Shown here piece by piece: positions 1 through 9,949 of a stretch of DNA of 64,000 nt (the stretch's first letter is position 1; every line of letters starts with the position of its first letter). Location: assembly GCA_018432235.1 (NCBI GenBank), contig JAHDLO010000005.1, positions 1-64,000 of the forward strand, written 5' to 3'. Below the pieces are notes generated by a model that saw only the letters and a list, made by a program, of their open reading frames with translations, had not been told where the DNA came from and did no database searches. Source of the stretch: Clostridiaceae bacterium (GTDB lineage Bacteria; Bacillota; Clostridia; Peptostreptococcales; Natronincolaceae). Position numbers and translations under genes: made by a program.

Positions 1-172
1 AACAGGATCAATCAAGCTACCAGATGGCATGGAAATGATCATGCCTGGAGATAACGTAACAATGGTAATTGAGCTAATCAGCCCAATCGCTACAGAAGAA
101 GGCCTAAGATTCGCTATCCGTGAGGGTGGAAGAACAGTAGGCGCTGGCGTTGTTGCTTCTATTATTGAGTAA
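1..172 (+). CDS. tuf: Elongation factor Tu, C-terminal end (partial)
   Basis: The last 57 codons of EF-Tu are visible, reading in frame from base 2. They include [16 protein letters not shown] and the closing segment [17 protein letters not shown], which are typical of beta-barrel domain 3 of EF-Tu. EF-Tu carries aminoacyl-tRNA to the ribosome in the cytoplasm. The start lies outside the window. Its place directly before the S10 genes is the usual Firmicute str/S10 order. The identification is secure despite truncation. Confidence 0.97.
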   Translation, partial: TGSIKLPDGMEMIMPGDNVTMVIELISPIATEEGLRFAIREGGRTVGAGVVASIIE

Positions 173-200
173 TTACACATTAGCATCAAGTTTGGCATAA

Positions 201-233
201 TTAGAAGAAGAGTTTATCTCTTCTTCTAAATTT
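201..233 (+). terminator. Hairpin after tuf
   Basis: A perfect 12-bp stem, TTAGAAGAAGAG (201-212) with CTCTTCTTCTAA (218-229), closes a 5-base loop 29 bases after the tuf stop. The T tract behind it is weak (TTTGCCTTTA), so it may be a leaky terminator or an RNA-processing/3'-end stabilising hairpin between the str and S10 transcripts. Confidence 0.6.
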
Positions 234-299
234 GCCTTTATGCTCCTAATAAAATAGGCGTAATATAATAAAAAAAGCTGTAAAAAAGTAAAAAAAAGC

Positions 300-326
300 T
301 TGATATTTCACTGGATTTAATATAAA
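300..326 (+). promoter_or_regulatory. Candidate promoter for the S10 operon
   Basis: TTGATA (300-305) and TATAAA (321-326) are separated by 15 bases, which is short of the ideal 17. The location upstream of rpsJ and downstream of the tuf hairpin is right for an S10 promoter, but the match is modest. Confidence 0.3.
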
Positions 327-633
327 CTAATCTAGTGTGTTTATGTTGCGATGATGCGAAAGGTTGCTGAGTTAGGAAATTTTCGCTGAGAACTGCTAGA
401 TCAAGAATCGGGCGACGAGATATTTGCATACATTTTGTTCCTTATCAAACATCCCATTAACTCTAAGGGGATAAAAGATTGATTTTTTAATGAAGCACAT
501 GGCGGAAACATCAGTTGAATATTGTAGAATTTCCAAAATGTGTATCAAAAAAATCTCAACACACCCGGAACAGTGTATCAGTGTCTAAGTCGTACGTAAA
601 ACAATCGCGTGCGATGAGAAGGAGGGGAATACA

Positions 634-948
634 ATGGCTACAAAAAATCAAAAAATCAGAATCAGACTTAAGGCGTATGATCACAAGGTATTAGATCAAT
701 CAGCTGAGAAAATTGTAGACACTGCTAAGAAAAGTGGAGCTGAGGTTTCAGGACCGGTACCTCTACCAACAGAGAAGCAAATCATTACAATCTTAAGAGC
801 AGTGCACAAGTACAAGGATTCTAGAGAGCAATTTGAGATGAGAACTCACAAGAGACTAATTGACATCTTAAATCCAACACCTAAAACTGTTGACTCATTA
901 ATGAGACTTGACTTACCAGCTGGTGTTGACATTGAAATTAAACTTTAA
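634..948 (+). CDS. rpsJ: 30S ribosomal protein S10
   Basis: This 104-residue protein has the usual S10 length. It carries the conserved [20 protein letters not shown] block and the ending [11 protein letters not shown]10 belongs to the 30S head and also serves as NusE in antitermination. AGGAGGGG lies about 8 bases before the ATG. It opens the S10 gene block, and a 99-base spacer separates it from rplC. Confidence 0.98.
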   Translation: MATKNQKIRIRLKAYDHKVLDQSAEKIVDTAKKSGAEVSGPVPLPTEKQIITILRAVHKYKDSREQFEMRTHKRLIDILNPTPKTVDSLMRLDLPAGVDIEIKL

Positions 949-957
949 TCAGTAATG

Positions 958-997
958 ACTAAGATAGAGTGATGGTTTGATACATCCGATTCTTAGT
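958..997 (+). other. Intercistronic hairpin between rpsJ and rplC
   Basis: ACTAAGA (958-964) can pair with TCTTAGT (991-997), and inside it GATG can pair with CATC. No T tract follows. It may be an RNA-stability or processing element in the unusually long rpsJ-rplC spacer. Its role is not established. Confidence 0.35.
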
Positions 998-1047
998 ATG
1001 ATTGTGCAAAAGCATAATCCGCTGTAAGATTATCAGGAGGTGTAAAT

Positions 1048-1680
1048 ATGAAAGGATTAATAGGAAGAAAAGTAGGTATGACTCAAATCTTCAGCCCTGA
1101 AGGCTTGATGATTCCTGTAACAGTGATCCAAGTAGAAGCCAATGTTGTAACTCAGGTTAAAACTGCAGAAACAGATGGCTACGAAGCGGTGCAAATCGGT
1201 TACGGCTTAGCTAAGACTAAGAGTGTAACAAAGCCTTTAAAAGGGCATTTTGATAAGGCAGGGGTAACACCTAGAAAGGCCCTTCAGGAATTCAGGGTTG
1301 AAAATGCTGGAAGCTTTACAATTGGTCAAGAGGTTTTAGCTGATTTATTTGCTGAAGGCGATAAAGTAGATATTACCGGTATCTCAAAGGGTAAAGGATT
1401 TGCTGGTGTTATCAAGAGACATGGTCAAAGAAAAGGACCAGAATCTCACGGTTCAAGATATCACAGAAGACCTGGTTCTATGGGCTCTAATACTTCTCCA
1501 GGTAGAGTATTTAAAGGGAAGAACCTGGCTGGACATATGGGCCACGAGCAAGTAACCATTCAAAATCTTGAGGTAGTTAAGGTAGACACTGAAAGAAATG
1601 TATTGCTTGTAAAGGGTGCTGTTCCAGGACCAAAGAAGGGTCTATTAACAATAAAGATAACAATTAAGCAGGGGAGATAA
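1048..1680 (+). CDS. rplC: 50S ribosomal protein L3
   Basis: The protein has 210 residues, normal for bacterial L3. The family signature around [14 protein letters not shown] and the following [14 protein letters not shown] segment are intact. L3 binds 23S rRNA near the peptidyl transferase centre and is an early assembly protein. AGGAGGTG precedes the ATG. rplD follows after 26 bases in the standard S10 operon order. Confidence 0.98.
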   Translation: MKGLIGRKVGMTQIFSPEGLMIPVTVIQVEANVVTQVKTAETDGYEAVQIGYGLAKTKSVTKPLKGHFDKAGVTPRKALQEFRVENAGSFTIGQEVLADLFAEGDKVDITGISKGKGFAGVIKRHGQRKGPESHGSRYHRRPGSMGSNTSPGRVFKGKNLAGHMGHEQVTIQNLEVVKVDTERNVLLVKGAVPGPKKGLLTIKITIKQGR

Positions 1681-1706
1681 TCTAACTGTAGAAAGGAGGA
1701 TTTAAA

Positions 1707-2330
1707 ATGCCTAAAGTAGCGGTTTACAATGTTTCAGGACAACAAGTAAGCGAATTAGAATTAAATGAAAATATATTTGGTGTAGAAGTAAATCAACACG
1801 TACTTTATGAGGTTGTAAAAAACCAATTAGCTAATAAAAGACAAGGAACTCAATCTGCTTTAACCAGATCAGAGGTTAGAGGTGGAGGAAGAAAGCCTTG
1901 GAGACAAAAAGGTACTGGTAGAGCACGTGCAGGTACAATCCGATCACCATTATGGGCAGGCGGTGGTATCATATTTGCACCAAAGCCAAGAGACTATAGA
2001 TATACATTACCTAAGAAGGTTAGAAGATTAGCAATGAAATCTGCTCTTACTTCAAAGGTAAACAGCAAGGAGTTCTTAGTTTTAGACGAGTTAAACTTAA
2101 CAACACCTAAAACAAAGGATATGGTGAATATTCTTAAGAACTTAAGCGTTGAAAGCAAGGCATTAATCGTAATGGCAGATAAGAATGAGGCAGTTATTAA
2201 ATCTGCTAATAACATTCCGGGTGTTGAAACCACTTTAGTAAGCACATTAAATGTGTACGACATTCTTAAGTATGATAAATTCATCATCACTAAGGCTGCC
2301 GTTGAAAAAGTGGAGGAGGTGTACGCATAA
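1707..2330 (+). CDS. rplD: 50S ribosomal protein L4
   Basis: This 207-residue protein has the L4 signature [19 protein letters not shown], followed by [18 protein letters not shown]4 lines the peptide exit tunnel. In gamma-proteobacteria it also represses its own operon, but nothing in this window shows that here. A strong GAAAGGAGG site precedes it. Its TAA stop shares one base with the rplW ATG, indicating translational coupling. Confidence 0.98.
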   Translation: MPKVAVYNVSGQQVSELELNENIFGVEVNQHVLYEVVKNQLANKRQGTQSALTRSEVRGGGRKPWRQKGTGRARAGTIRSPLWAGGGIIFAPKPRDYRYTLPKKVRRLAMKSALTSKVNSKEFLVLDELNLTTPKTKDMVNILKNLSVESKALIVMADKNEAVIKSANNIPGVETTLVSTLNVYDILKYDKFIITKAAVEKVEEVYA

Positions 2331-2620
2331 TGGTGAATCCACACGATATCATTATAAAACCAATGGTTACAGAGCAAAGCATGAGTGACATGGCTGACAA
2401 GAAATACACTTTCGTTGTTAGCAAAAAGGCAAACAAGACCGAAATTAAAAAGGCTGTTGAGAAGATCTTCGGTGTTAAGGTAGATAAAGTTAATACCATC
2501 AACATGCTTGGTAAATATAAGAGAATGGGTGCCAACATAGGCAAGCGTCCAGACTGGAAGAAGGCCGTAGTGAAGTTAACTGCAGACAGCAAAGAAATTG
2601 AATTCTTTGAAGGTATGTAG
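2330..2620 (+). CDS. rplW: 50S ribosomal protein L23
   Basis: The 96-residue protein contains the L23 core [24 protein letters not shown]23 sits at the exit of the peptide tunnel, where it docks trigger factor and SRP. Its ATG overlaps the rplD stop by one base. GTGGAGGAGGTG inside the end of rplD is the ribosome binding site. Confidence 0.98.
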   Translation: MVNPHDIIIKPMVTEQSMSDMADKKYTFVVSKKANKTEIKKAVEKIFGVKVDKVNTINMLGKYKRMGANIGKRPDWKKAVVKLTADSKEIEFFEGM

Positions 2621-2653
2621 TCCAGACTCGAATTATGAAGGAGGGAAATTATA

Positions 2654-3487
2654 ATGGGTGTTAAAAAATTTAAACCTACTTCACCAGCCCTTAGGCAAAT
2701 GACTGTTTCCACTTTCGAAGAAATAACAAAAGTAGAACCGGAAAAATCATTGCTGGAAACTCTAACTAAAACTGGTGGTAGAAATGCTCATGGTAAAATC
2801 ACTACTCGTCATCGTGGCGGTGGTGCTAAGAGAAAATATAGAATTATAGATTTCAAAAGAGATAAAGACGGTATCAATGCAAATGTTGCATCCATCGAAT
2901 ACGATCCAAATCGTACAGCGAATATTGCATTACTACATTATGTAGATGGTGAAAAGAGATACATTATCGCACCACATGGCCTTAAGGTTGGAGACGTTGT
3001 TGTATCTGGTCCTGATGCAGACATCAAGGTTGGAAACGCGTTGCCATTAAAGAATATTCCTGTTGGTACTGTAGTTCACAACATCGAGATGAAGCCTGGC
3101 AAGGGTGGCCAAATTGCTAGAGCTGCCGGTAATGGTGCTCAGCTAATGGGTAAAGAAGAGAAATATGCTCTTTTAAGAATGCCATCAGGTGAAATTAGAT
3201 ATATTGCAATTAACTGTAAAGCAACTGTAGGTCAGGTTGGTAATCTTGATCACGAAAATATCACAGTTGGTAAAGCAGGTAGAACAAGACATATGGGTAT
3301 CAGACCAACCGTTAGAGGATCTGTAATGAACCCGAATGACCATCCACACGGTGGTGGTGAAGGTAGATCTCCAGTAGGTAGACCAAATCCTGTTACTCCT
3401 TGGGGTAAACCAGCTCTTGGATACAAAACTCGTGATAAGAAAAAGGCTTCTAACAAGTTTATCGTTTCAAGAAAGAAGAAGAAATAG
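2654..3487 (+). CDS. rplB: 50S ribosomal protein L2
   Basis: The 277-residue protein has full L2 length. The C-terminal signature [15 protein letters not shown] and the [10 protein letters not shown] end are intact. L2 is essential for subunit association and peptidyl transfer. GAAGGAGGG precedes the ATG. Position between rplW and rpsS is standard. Confidence 0.99.
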   Translation: MGVKKFKPTSPALRQMTVSTFEEITKVEPEKSLLETLTKTGGRNAHGKITTRHRGGGAKRKYRIIDFKRDKDGINANVASIEYDPNRTANIALLHYVDGEKRYIIAPHGLKVGDVVVSGPDADIKVGNALPLKNIPVGTVVHNIEMKPGKGGQIARAAGNGAQLMGKEEKYALLRMPSGEIRYIAINCKATVGQVGNLDHENITVGKAGRTRHMGIRPTVRGSVMNPNDHPHGGGEGRSPVGRPNPVTPWGKPALGYKTRDKKKASNKFIVSRKKKK

Positions 3488-3541
3488 TTTTCAGGAAGTT
3501 GCTTAAAAAAGAATGGTATGCTTCTGAAAGGAGGAAATTAA

Positions 3542-3823
3542 ATGAGCAGATCTCTTAAAAAAGGACCTTTTATTCATAAGGGACTATTAAGACAGATAGA
3601 GGAAATGAATAGCAAGGATGAGAAAAAAGTTATCAAAACTTGGTCAAGAGCGTCCACTATCTTTCCGCAAATGATCGGACACACTATCGCTGTGCATGAC
3701 GGAAGAAAGCATGTACCTGTGTATGTTACTGAGGATATGGTTGGTCATAAGCTAGGTGAGTTTGCGCTTACAAGAACTTATAGAGGCCATGATGATACTG
3801 AAAAAACTACTAAAAGAAAATAA
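3542..3823 (+). CDS. rpsS: 30S ribosomal protein S19
   Basis: The 93-residue protein begins [10 protein letters not shown] and contains the family signature [17 protein letters not shown]19 pairs with S13 in the head of the small subunit. GAAAGGAGG lies upstream. The neighbours rplB and rplV support the call. Confidence 0.98.
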   Translation: MSRSLKKGPFIHKGLLRQIEEMNSKDEKKVIKTWSRASTIFPQMIGHTIAVHDGRKHVPVYVTEDMVGHKLGEFALTRTYRGHDDTEKTTKRK

Positions 3824-3855
3824 TTGTGTTTTCATTATGAAAGGAGGTTGTCATT

Positions 3856-4188
3856 GTGGAAGCAAGAGCTATAGTTAGATTTGTACGTATTGCTCCTAGA
3901 AAAGCTGGGCAAGTCGTTGATATCGTTAGAGGTAAAAGTGTTGATGAGGCATTAGCTATCTTAAAGTTAACACCTAAGGCTGCTGCACCGATTGTTTACA
4001 AGTTAATTCAATCCGCTGCTGCTAATGCTGAAAACAACCATAATATGGATAGAGAAAGCTTATTTGTATCTGAAATATATGCCAACGAAGGACCGACAAT
4101 GAAAAGATTTATGCCAAGGGCTATGGGACGCGCTACAACAATCCGCAAGAGAACAAGCCATATCGGAGTCGTGTTAAAGGAAAAATAA
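3856..4188 (+). CDS. rplV: 50S ribosomal protein L22
   Basis: The 110-residue protein uses a GTG start preceded by AAAGGAGG. It ends with the L22 hairpin-loop region [15 protein letters not shown], then IRKRTSHI. L22 reaches into the exit tunnel and is a known site of macrolide-resistance changes in other bacteria. No unusual residue stands out. Confidence 0.98.
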   Translation: MEARAIVRFVRIAPRKAGQVVDIVRGKSVDEALAILKLTPKAAAPIVYKLIQSAAANAENNHNMDRESLFVSEIYANEGPTMKRFMPRAMGRATTIRKRTSHIGVVLKEK

Positions 4189-4206
4189 GATCAAGGAGGG
4201 AAAGGA

Positions 4207-4929
4207 ATGGGTCAAAAAGTAAATCCCCATGGATTGAGGGTTGGAATCATTAAGGATTGGGATACAAAATGGTATGCCAACAAAAAGGATTTCTCCGGCT
4301 TCTTAATCGAAGATCATAATATTCGTAAGTATGTTAAGAAAAAACTCTTTTTATCTGGAGTTTCTAAAATAGAAATAGAAAGAGCAGCTAATAACAGAGT
4401 TAAAGTTAATGTTTACGCTGCAAAGCCTGGTATGGTTATCGGTAAGGGTGGCCAAGGGGTTGAAGATCTTAAGAAGGATATCGAGAAAATTACAAGCAAA
4501 CAAGCGATTGTTAATGTAATTGAAGTAAGAAATCCTGATATAGATGCTCAACTAGTTGCTGAGAACATTGCCGCCTCATTAGAAAGAAGGGTTTCCTTCA
4601 GAAGAGCAATGAAGCAAGCAATGCAAAGAGCTATGAGAGCAGGCGCTAAGGGTATCAAGGTTTCTACCTCCGGTAGATTAGGTGGAGCGGAAATGGCAAG
4701 AACCGAGGGCTATAACCAAGGTAATGTGCCACTACACACCTTAAGAGCTGATATTGATTATGGCTTCCATGAAGCAGATACGACCTACGGAAAATTAGGT
4801 GTAAAGGTATGGATATACAAGGGTGAGATTCTTCCGGTAAAGGGTGGCGGATTCGCAAAGCCTGCTGAGATAGAAGCACCTAAGTACGATGATAGAGGCA
4901 AAAGAGGTAGAAAAAGAGACTCGAAATAA
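4207..4929 (+). CDS. rpsC: 30S ribosomal protein S3
   Basis: The 240-residue protein has an N-terminal region, a KH domain with the loop MVIGKGGQG near residue 77, and a C-terminal domain. S3 forms part of the mRNA entry channel. The C-terminal tail is basic. AAGGAGGGAAAGG lies before the ATG, 18 bases after rplV. Confidence 0.98.
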   Translation: MGQKVNPHGLRVGIIKDWDTKWYANKKDFSGFLIEDHNIRKYVKKKLFLSGVSKIEIERAANNRVKVNVYAAKPGMVIGKGGQGVEDLKKDIEKITSKQAIVNVIEVRNPDIDAQLVAENIAASLERRVSFRRAMKQAMQRAMRAGAKGIKVSTSGRLGGAEMARTEGYNQGNVPLHTLRADIDYGFHEADTTYGKLGVKVWIYKGEILPVKGGGFAKPAEIEAPKYDDRGKRGRKRDSK

Positions 4930-4961
4930 TAGTCAAGCCTTACAGGAAGGAGGAATAACGC

Positions 4962-5405
4962 ATGTTAATGCCTAAAAGAGTAAAACGCAGAAGAGTTCAT
5001 AGAGGCAGAATGACAGGTCAAGCCAACAAAGGCAATACAGTATCATATGGTGAATTTGGTTTAATGGCGATGGAGCCAGCATGGATTACTTCCAACCAGA
5101 TCGAAGCTGCCCGTATTGCGATGACTAGATCTATCAAAAGAGGGGGTAAAGTTTGGATTAAAATTTTCCCTCATAAGCCAGTAACTAAAAAGCCTGCTGA
5201 GACCCGTATGGGTGCCGGTAAAGGTTCTCCAGAGTTCTGGGTAGCAGTTGTTAAGCCAGGTAGAATCATGTTTGAAATAGCTGGTGTATCTGAAGAAAGA
5301 GCAAGAGAAGCGATGAGACTTGCTATGCATAAATTACCAATCAAGTGTAAGTTTGTTACACGTCAAGAATCAGAAGTAAAGGGTGGTGAAGCTGATGAGT
5401 GCTAA
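4962..5405 (+). CDS. rplP: 50S ribosomal protein L16
   Basis: The 147-residue protein starts [15 protein letters not shown] and carries the L16 motifs RMGAGKG and GRIMFEI. L16 organises the A-site region of the large subunit. CAGGAAGGAGG precedes the ATG. Its 3' end overlaps the start of rpmC by 11 bases. Confidence 0.98.
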   Translation: MLMPKRVKRRRVHRGRMTGQANKGNTVSYGEFGLMAMEPAWITSNQIEAARIAMTRSIKRGGKVWIKIFPHKPVTKKPAETRMGAGKGSPEFWVAVVKPGRIMFEIAGVSEERAREAMRLAMHKLPIKCKFVTRQESEVKGGEADEC

Positions 5406-5598
5406 TAATTTTAAAGATATGACTGACGTTGAGTTAAATCAAAAATTACTGGATTTAAAAACTGAATTGTTTAATCTTCGTTTCCAATTAGCGACAGGCC
5501 AGCTTGAGAACCCTTTAAGAATTAGAAATGTTCGTAAGGATATAGCTAGAACAAAGACGTTGATTCGAGAAAGAGAAATTAAACAAATAAAAGCATAG
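5395..5598 (+). CDS. rpmC: 50S ribosomal protein L29
   Basis: The 67-residue product MSANNFKDM... has the L29 helical hairpin with the core [17 protein letters not shown] chose the ATG at 5395 rather than the in-frame GTG codons at 5383 and 5386. The ATG gives normal L29 length, and GGGTGG sits about 8 bases upstream. L29 lies beside the peptide exit. The overlap with rplP implies coupled translation. Confidence 0.95.
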   Translation: MSANNFKDMTDVELNQKLLDLKTELFNLRFQLATGQLENPLRIRNVRKDIARTKTLIREREIKQIKA

Positions 5599-5633
5599 TT
5601 GATATAACTTGGGTGTGAAAGGAGGCAAATTCC

Positions 5634-5888
5634 GTGGATAGAGCGCTTAGAAAAACCAGAGTAGGTCGTGTTGTAAGTGACAAAATGGATAAGACTATCG
5701 TAGTTTTAGTTGAAGACTTCGTACGTCATCCGTTATATGGAAAAGCCGTAAAGAGAACAATGAAATTCAAGGCTCATGATGAATTAAATGAGTGTGGCAT
5801 GGGTGATCGTGTAAGAATAATGGAAACAAGACCATTATCTAAAGATAAAAGATGGAGACTTGTTAAAATCGTTGAAAAGGCGAAGTAA
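5634..5888 (+). CDS. rpsQ: 30S ribosomal protein S17
   Basis: The 84-residue OB-fold protein uses a GTG start preceded by GAAAGGAGGC. It contains [14 protein letters not shown] and the signature [19 protein letters not shown]17 is a primary 16S rRNA binder. It closes the S10 gene group, and rplN follows after 27 bases. Confidence 0.98.
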   Translation: MDRALRKTRVGRVVSDKMDKTIVVLVEDFVRHPLYGKAVKRTMKFKAHDELNECGMGDRVRIMETRPLSKDKRWRLVKIVEKAK

Positions 5889-5915
5889 TTTTCATTAGTG
5901 AAGGGAGGTATTCCG

Positions 5916-6284
5916 ATGATTCAACAGGAATCAAGACTTAAGGTAGCAGATAACTCAGGTGCGAAAGAGTTACTTTGTATACGTGTATTAGGCGGAACAA
6001 GGAAGAGATATGCTAAAGTAGGTGACGAGATCATCTGTTCTGTTAAGAGCGCAACACCTGGTGGAGTTGTAAAGAAAGGCCAGGTTGTTAAAGCTGTTGT
6101 AGTAAGAACATCCGCAGATATCAGACGTAAAGACGGTTCATATATTAAGTTTGACGAAAATGCAGCTGTAATCATCAAGGACGACAAGAACCCTGTGGGT
6201 ACTCGTATCTTTGGCCCGGTTACAAGAGAATTAAGAGATAGAGACTTCATGAAAATTGTTTCATTAGCTCCAGAAGTATTATAA
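5916..6284 (+). CDS. rplN: 50S ribosomal protein L14
   Basis: The 122-residue protein starts [18 protein letters not shown], the usual bacterial L14 N-terminus. I prefer the ATG at 5916, placed after AAGGGAGG. An in-frame upstream codon at 5898 would add six residues that include the ribosome binding site. L14 sits at the subunit interface. The stop shares bases with an ATG just before rplX. Confidence 0.97.
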   Translation: MIQQESRLKVADNSGAKELLCIRVLGGTRKRYAKVGDEIICSVKSATPGGVVKKGQVVKAVVVRTSADIRRKDGSYIKFDENAAVIIKDDKNPVGTRIFGPVTRELRDRDFMKIVSLAPEVL

Positions 6285-6301
6285 TGAAGGAGGTGTCACG
6301 G

Positions 6302-6613
6302 ATGCATGTTAAGAAAGGTGATACAGTAGTAGTCATTTCTGGCAAAGATAAAGGTAAAAAAGGAAAAGTGCTTCAAGCTATGCCAAAGGATAGCCGTGTA
6401 ATCGTTGAAGGCGTTAACATGATGACAAAGCATCAAAAGCCAAGTCAACAAATGCAACAGGGCGGAATCATTCATAGAGAAGCTCCAATTCATGTATCTA
6501 ACGTTATGATATTCGATAAGAAAGCTAACCAAGGTGTTAGAATAGGATATAAATTGTTAGCTAACGGAGAAAAGGTAAGAGTAAGTAAAAAGACTGGCGA
6601 AGTTTTAGATTAA
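6302..6613 (+). CDS. rplX: 50S ribosomal protein L24
   Basis: The 103-residue product [21 protein letters not shown] begins with the KOW motif typical of L24. The ATG at 6302 is chosen because GAAGGAGGTG lies 7 bases upstream. The ATG at 6284 is itself part of that region. L24 is an assembly initiator on 23S rRNA. Confidence 0.97.
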   Translation: MHVKKGDTVVVISGKDKGKKGKVLQAMPKDSRVIVEGVNMMTKHQKPSQQMQQGGIIHREAPIHVSNVMIFDKKANQGVRIGYKLLANGEKVRVSKKTGEVLD

Positions 6614-6641
6614 TGCTGGATGAAGGGAGGTTCATTTCATA

Positions 6642-7181
6642 ATGGCTAGATTAAAAGATAAATATATAAGCGAAGTTGTCCCTGCGATGATGGAGAAGTT
6701 TGGATATAAGAACGTCATGGAAATTCCAAAGCTAGAAAAAATCGTAGTTAACATGGGTGTAGGCGATTCTAAGGATAATCCGAAGGCTCTTGAGGTGGCT
6801 GTTAAGGAATTAGCTACAATTACAGGACAAAAGCCTGTAGTTACTAAGGCTAAGAAATCAGTTTCTAACTTCAAAATCCGTGAGGGTATGTCAATCGGCG
6901 CAAAGGTTACATTAAGAGGAGAAAAAATGTACTTCTTTGCTGATAAGCTGATGAACATTTCGCTTCCAAGGGTTAGAGACTTCAGAGGCGTTAGCATTAA
7001 CGCATTTGACGGAAGAGGAAACTATGCTTTAGGTATTAAGGAACAATTGATTTTTCCTGAAATAGAGTACGATAAGGTTGAAAAAGTGCGCGGAATGGAT
7101 ATCGTGTTTGTTACTACAGCAAAAACAGACGAAGAATGTCGTGAACTGCTGAAATTAATGGGAATGCCTTTTGTAAAGTAG
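6642..7181 (+). CDS. rplE: 50S ribosomal protein L5
   Basis: The 179-residue protein carries the L5 signature [13 protein letters not shown] and the loop [16 protein letters not shown]5 binds 5S rRNA and contacts P-site tRNA. GAAGGGAGG precedes the ATG. Order rplX-rplE-rpsZ is standard for the spc operon. Confidence 0.98.
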   Translation: MARLKDKYISEVVPAMMEKFGYKNVMEIPKLEKIVVNMGVGDSKDNPKALEVAVKELATITGQKPVVTKAKKSVSNFKIREGMSIGAKVTLRGEKMYFFADKLMNISLPRVRDFRGVSINAFDGRGNYALGIKEQLIFPEIEYDKVEKVRGMDIVFVTTAKTDEECRELLKLMGMPFVK

Positions 7182-7200
7182 GTAAGGAGGGAAAAATGTA

Positions 7201-7386
7201 GTGGCAAAAAAATCAATGATTATAAAACAACAGAGAAAAGCTAAGTATAAGACTCAAGAATATACTAGATGTAATATCTGTGGAAGACCACACTCAGTAC
7301 TAAGGAAGTTCGGTATTTGCCGTATATGCTTCAGAGAATTAGCTTATAAAGGCCAAATTCCAGGTGTAAGAAAAGCCAGCTGGTAG
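7201..7386 (+). CDS. rpsZ: 30S ribosomal protein S14, zinc-binding type
   Basis: The 61-residue protein starts at GTG and has four cysteines at residues 24, 27, 40 and 43 (CNIC and CRIC). These define the zinc-containing C+ form of S14. S14 sits in the 30S head. Many Firmicutes keep a second cysteine-free S14 for zinc limitation, but none is in this window. TAAGGAGGG lies upstream. Confidence 0.97.
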   Translation: MAKKSMIIKQQRKAKYKTQEYTRCNICGRPHSVLRKFGICRICFRELAYKGQIPGVRKASW

Positions 7387-7408
7387 TTTTGGAGAGGAGG
7401 TATGTAAA

Positions 7409-7807
7409 ATGACAATGACAGATCCAATTGCAGATATGCTAACTCGTGTTCGTAATGCTAATGCAGTAAAACATGAAACTGTTGATGTTCCTGCTTCAAA
7501 CCTTAAAAGAGAAATCGCAAACATTCTTCTTGAAGAAGGTTTTATAAAAGGTTTTGACGTTATCGAAGACGGTAAGCAAGGTATCTTAAGAATACAATTA
7601 AAATATGGAAAAGCAAATGAAAAGGTTCTAACCGGTATCAAGAGAATTTCAAAGCCCGGCTTAAGAGTATATGCTAAAAGGGATGAAATGCCAAGAGTAC
7701 TAGGTGGATTAGGTATAGCGATTATTTCTACTTCAAGAGGTATTATTACCGACAAGATGGCTAGAAAAGAAGGCGTTGGCGGAGAAGTATTAGCTTACGT
7801 TTGGTAA
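7409..7807 (+). CDS. rpsH: 30S ribosomal protein S8
   Basis: The 132-residue protein begins [17 protein letters not shown] and ends with the S8 signature segment [20 protein letters not shown]8 is a primary 16S rRNA binder. In E. coli it represses the spc operon; that is not shown here. The ATG at 7409 follows GAGAGGAGG; a second ATG at 7415 is possible. Confidence 0.98.
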   Translation: MTMTDPIADMLTRVRNANAVKHETVDVPASNLKREIANILLEEGFIKGFDVIEDGKQGILRIQLKYGKANEKVLTGIKRISKPGLRVYAKRDEMPRVLGGLGIAIISTSRGIITDKMARKEGVGGEVLAYVW

Positions 7808-7836
7808 TCGCATTAAACTTACAAGGAGGTGCAAGT

Positions 7837-8379
7837 ATGTCAAGAATAGGTTCTAAGCCGATTTCAGTTCCACAAGGCGTGGAAATTACTGTTGATGATA
7901 ATAATTTAGTAACAGTTAAAGGACCATTAGGTACTTTAAGTCAACAAATCAGCAAAGATATTAATATAGAAAAAGCAGACAATGTCCTAAACATCACAAG
8001 ACCAACTGATAATAAAAAGCATAAGTCCTTACATGGTTTGTCTAGAACTCTAGTTGCTAACATGGTTCAAGGTGTTTCTGCCGGATACCATAAGAAATTA
8101 GAATTAGTTGGTGTAGGTTACAAGGCCAACAAGCAAGGTAACAAGCTTGTACTAAACTTAGGATACTCTCATCCAATCGAAATGATCGATCCTGAGGGTC
8201 TTACCATAGAGGTGCCTTCTCAGACAGAAGTTATTGTAAAGGGTATCGATAAGCAAAGAGTAGGTAACTACGCTGCTAAGATCAGAGATCACAGAAAGCC
8301 TGAGCCATACAAAGGTAAAGGTATTAAGTACTCTGGTGAAGTTATCAGACGTAAGGAAGGTAAGACTGGTAAGAAGTAA
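7837..8379 (+). CDS. rplF: 50S ribosomal protein L6
   Basis: The 180-residue product begins [17 protein letters not shown], the canonical L6 start. The ATG at 7837 follows AAGGAGGTG. A longer form from inside rpsH would place the ribosome binding site within the coding region. The C-terminal signature [11 protein letters not shown] is present. L6 lies near the GTPase-associated centre. Confidence 0.97.
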   Translation: MSRIGSKPISVPQGVEITVDDNNLVTVKGPLGTLSQQISKDINIEKADNVLNITRPTDNKKHKSLHGLSRTLVANMVQGVSAGYHKKLELVGVGYKANKQGNKLVLNLGYSHPIEMIDPEGLTIEVPSQTEVIVKGIDKQRVGNYAAKIRDHRKPEPYKGKGIKYSGEVIRRKEGKTGKK

Positions 8380-8398
8380 TTGAAAGGAGTGATACGAG

Positions 8399-8767
8399 GT
8401 GTTTAAAAAGGTAAGTAAGAACCTTACAAGACAAAGAAGACATAAAAGAGTCCGTGGAAAAGTAGTTGGAACTCCTCAACGTCCAAGATTAAATGTATAC
8501 CGTAGCTTAACCAACATCTACGCTCAAATCATAGATGATGCTGCTGGAAAAACACTTGCTGCTGCCTCCAGCTTAGATAAAGAAATCAAAGCACAAATGG
8601 GTAACGCAGGAAACCAAGCTGCAGCGAAATTAGTAGGAGAGCTTCTTGCTAAGAAGGCACTTGAGAAGGGCATTGAAACAGTAACCTTTGATCGTGGCGG
8701 ATATATTTATCATGGTAGAGTGAAAGCTTTGGCTGAAGGAGCAAGAGAAGCTGGACTTAAGTTCTAA
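8399..8767 (+). CDS. rplR: 50S ribosomal protein L18
   Basis: The 122-residue protein uses a GTG start after GAAAGGAG. It has the [17 protein letters not shown] and [24 protein letters not shown] blocks of L18. L18 binds 5S rRNA together with L5. Position between rplF and rpsE is standard. Confidence 0.97.
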   Translation: MFKKVSKNLTRQRRHKRVRGKVVGTPQRPRLNVYRSLTNIYAQIIDDAAGKTLAAASSLDKEIKAQMGNAGNQAAAKLVGELLAKKALEKGIETVTFDRGGYIYHGRVKALAEGAREAGLKF

Positions 8768-8785
8768 TAAGAAGGAGGGAAATAG

Positions 8786-9292
8786 ATGCAACGCAAGCTA
8801 ATTGATGCAAGCCAACTTGATGTTAAAGAACAAGTTATTGATATAAGACGTGTTACTAAAGTAGTTAAGGGTGGTAGAAACTTCAGATTTGCTGCTTTAG
8901 TAGTTGTAGGTGACGAAAACGGTCACGTAGGCGTTGGTACCGGTAAAGCAATGGAAGTACCGGATGCCATCAAAAAAGGAATTCAAGACGCTAAGAAGAA
9001 CATGATTAATGTTCCTACAGTTGGAACTACTATTCCTCACGAAGTTATCGGTCACTTTGGAGCAGGTAATGTATTAATCATGCCAGCAAGAGAAGGTACT
9101 GGTATCATCGCAGGTGGACCTGTTCGTGCCGTACTAGAGCTAGCTGGTCTTAAGGATGTCAGAGCTAAATCTTTAGGTACAAACAACTCTAGAAATATGG
9201 TTAATGCAACCTTAGATGGCTTAAAGCAGCTTAAGAAGGCTGAAGATGTAGCAAAACTAAGAGGAAAGACCGTAGATGAACTCTTAGGTTAG
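8786..9292 (+). CDS. rpsE: 30S ribosomal protein S5
   Basis: The 168-residue protein carries the S5 double-stranded-RNA-binding motif [21 protein letters not shown], interrupted here only for citation length by its continuation into [12 protein letters not shown]5 contributes to decoding accuracy and mRNA helicase function at the entry site. AGAAGGAGGG precedes the ATG. rpmD follows after 12 bases. Confidence 0.98.
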   Translation: MQRKLIDASQLDVKEQVIDIRRVTKVVKGGRNFRFAALVVVGDENGHVGVGTGKAMEVPDAIKKGIQDAKKNMINVPTVGTTIPHEVIGHFGAGNVLIMPAREGTGIIAGGPVRAVLELAGLKDVRAKSLGTNNSRNMVNATLDGLKQLKKAEDVAKLRGKTVDELLG

Positions 9293-9304
9293 GAGGGGAA
9301 ATAC

Positions 9305-9487
9305 ATGGCTAAAGTACTCAAAATCAAAATGACAAGAAGTGTAATAGGTACACTACCTAAACAACAAAAAACGATTGAAGCTTTAGGTTTAAAGAAAATC
9401 GGTCAAGTGGTAGAATTACCAGACAGCCCTCAAACAAGAGGCATGATCGATGTAGTTAGACATTTGGTTGAAGTAAGCGAAATGTAA
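9305..9487 (+). CDS. rpmD: 50S ribosomal protein L30
   Basis: The 60-residue protein [20 protein letters not shown] has the normal length and N-terminus of bacterial L30. It is a small peripheral large-subunit protein. TTAGGAGGGG at the end of rpsE is its ribosome binding site. Confidence 0.97.
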   Translation: MAKVLKIKMTRSVIGTLPKQQKTIEALGLKKIGQVVELPDSPQTRGMIDVVRHLVEVSEM

Positions 9488-9504
9488 TCAAAGGAGGTGT
9501 AGAC

Positions 9505-9948
9505 ATGAAGTTACATGAACTTAGACCTGCTAAAGGAGCGGTAAGTGATACCAAGCGAAGAGGTAGAGGTACTGGTACCGGTATTGGTAAAACTGGTGGA
9601 CGTGGTTCAAAGGGTCAAAAGGCTCGTAGCGGCGGAGGTGTAAGACCTGGCTTCGAGGGAGGCCAAATGCCTATCATCAGAAGACTTCCTAAGCGAGGGT
9701 TTACAAATATATTTAAGAAACAATTCAATATCATCAATATCGAAGATCTAAATGTTTTCGAAAATGGCACAATGGTAACTCTTGAGCTATTAGTTGAGAC
9801 AGGTATGATTAAGAAGGTTGAAAAGAACGGTGTTAAAATCCTTGGAGATGGTAACTTAGAAAAAAGCTTAACGATACAAGCTAATAAATTTACCAAGTCA
9901 GCTGTTGAGAAAATTGAAGCTGCTGGAGGAAAGGTAGAGGTGATATAA
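9505..9948 (+). CDS. rplO: 50S ribosomal protein L15
   Basis: The 147-residue protein has the glycine-rich N-terminal extension [19 protein letters not shown] of L15 and the [10 protein letters not shown] motif. L15 is a late assembly protein. AAAGGAGGTG precedes it. Its stop lies one base before the TTG start of secY. Confidence 0.98.
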   Translation: MKLHELRPAKGAVSDTKRRGRGTGTGIGKTGGRGSKGQKARSGGGVRPGFEGGQMPIIRRLPKRGFTNIFKKQFNIINIEDLNVFENGTMVTLELLVETGMIKKVEKNGVKILGDGNLEKSLTIQANKFTKSAVEKIEAAGGKVEVI

Positions 9949-9949
9949 G

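Larger units (their letters stand above)
173..633 (+). other. tuf-rpsJ intergenic region, likely S10 operon promoter and leader
   Basis: This 461-base gap has no convincing gene. It holds the tuf hairpin, a possible promoter near 300-326 and a long untranslated stretch before rpsJ. A short ATCGC-GT-GCGAT dyad sits just upstream of the rpsJ ribosome binding site. I do not recognise a known ribosomal-protein leader here. Confidence 0.5.

Noticed and set aside
238..429. 63-codon open frame on the minus strand between tuf and rpsJ
   Set aside because: It has no good ribosome binding site and low-complexity hydrophobic content, and it covers the likely S10 promoter region.
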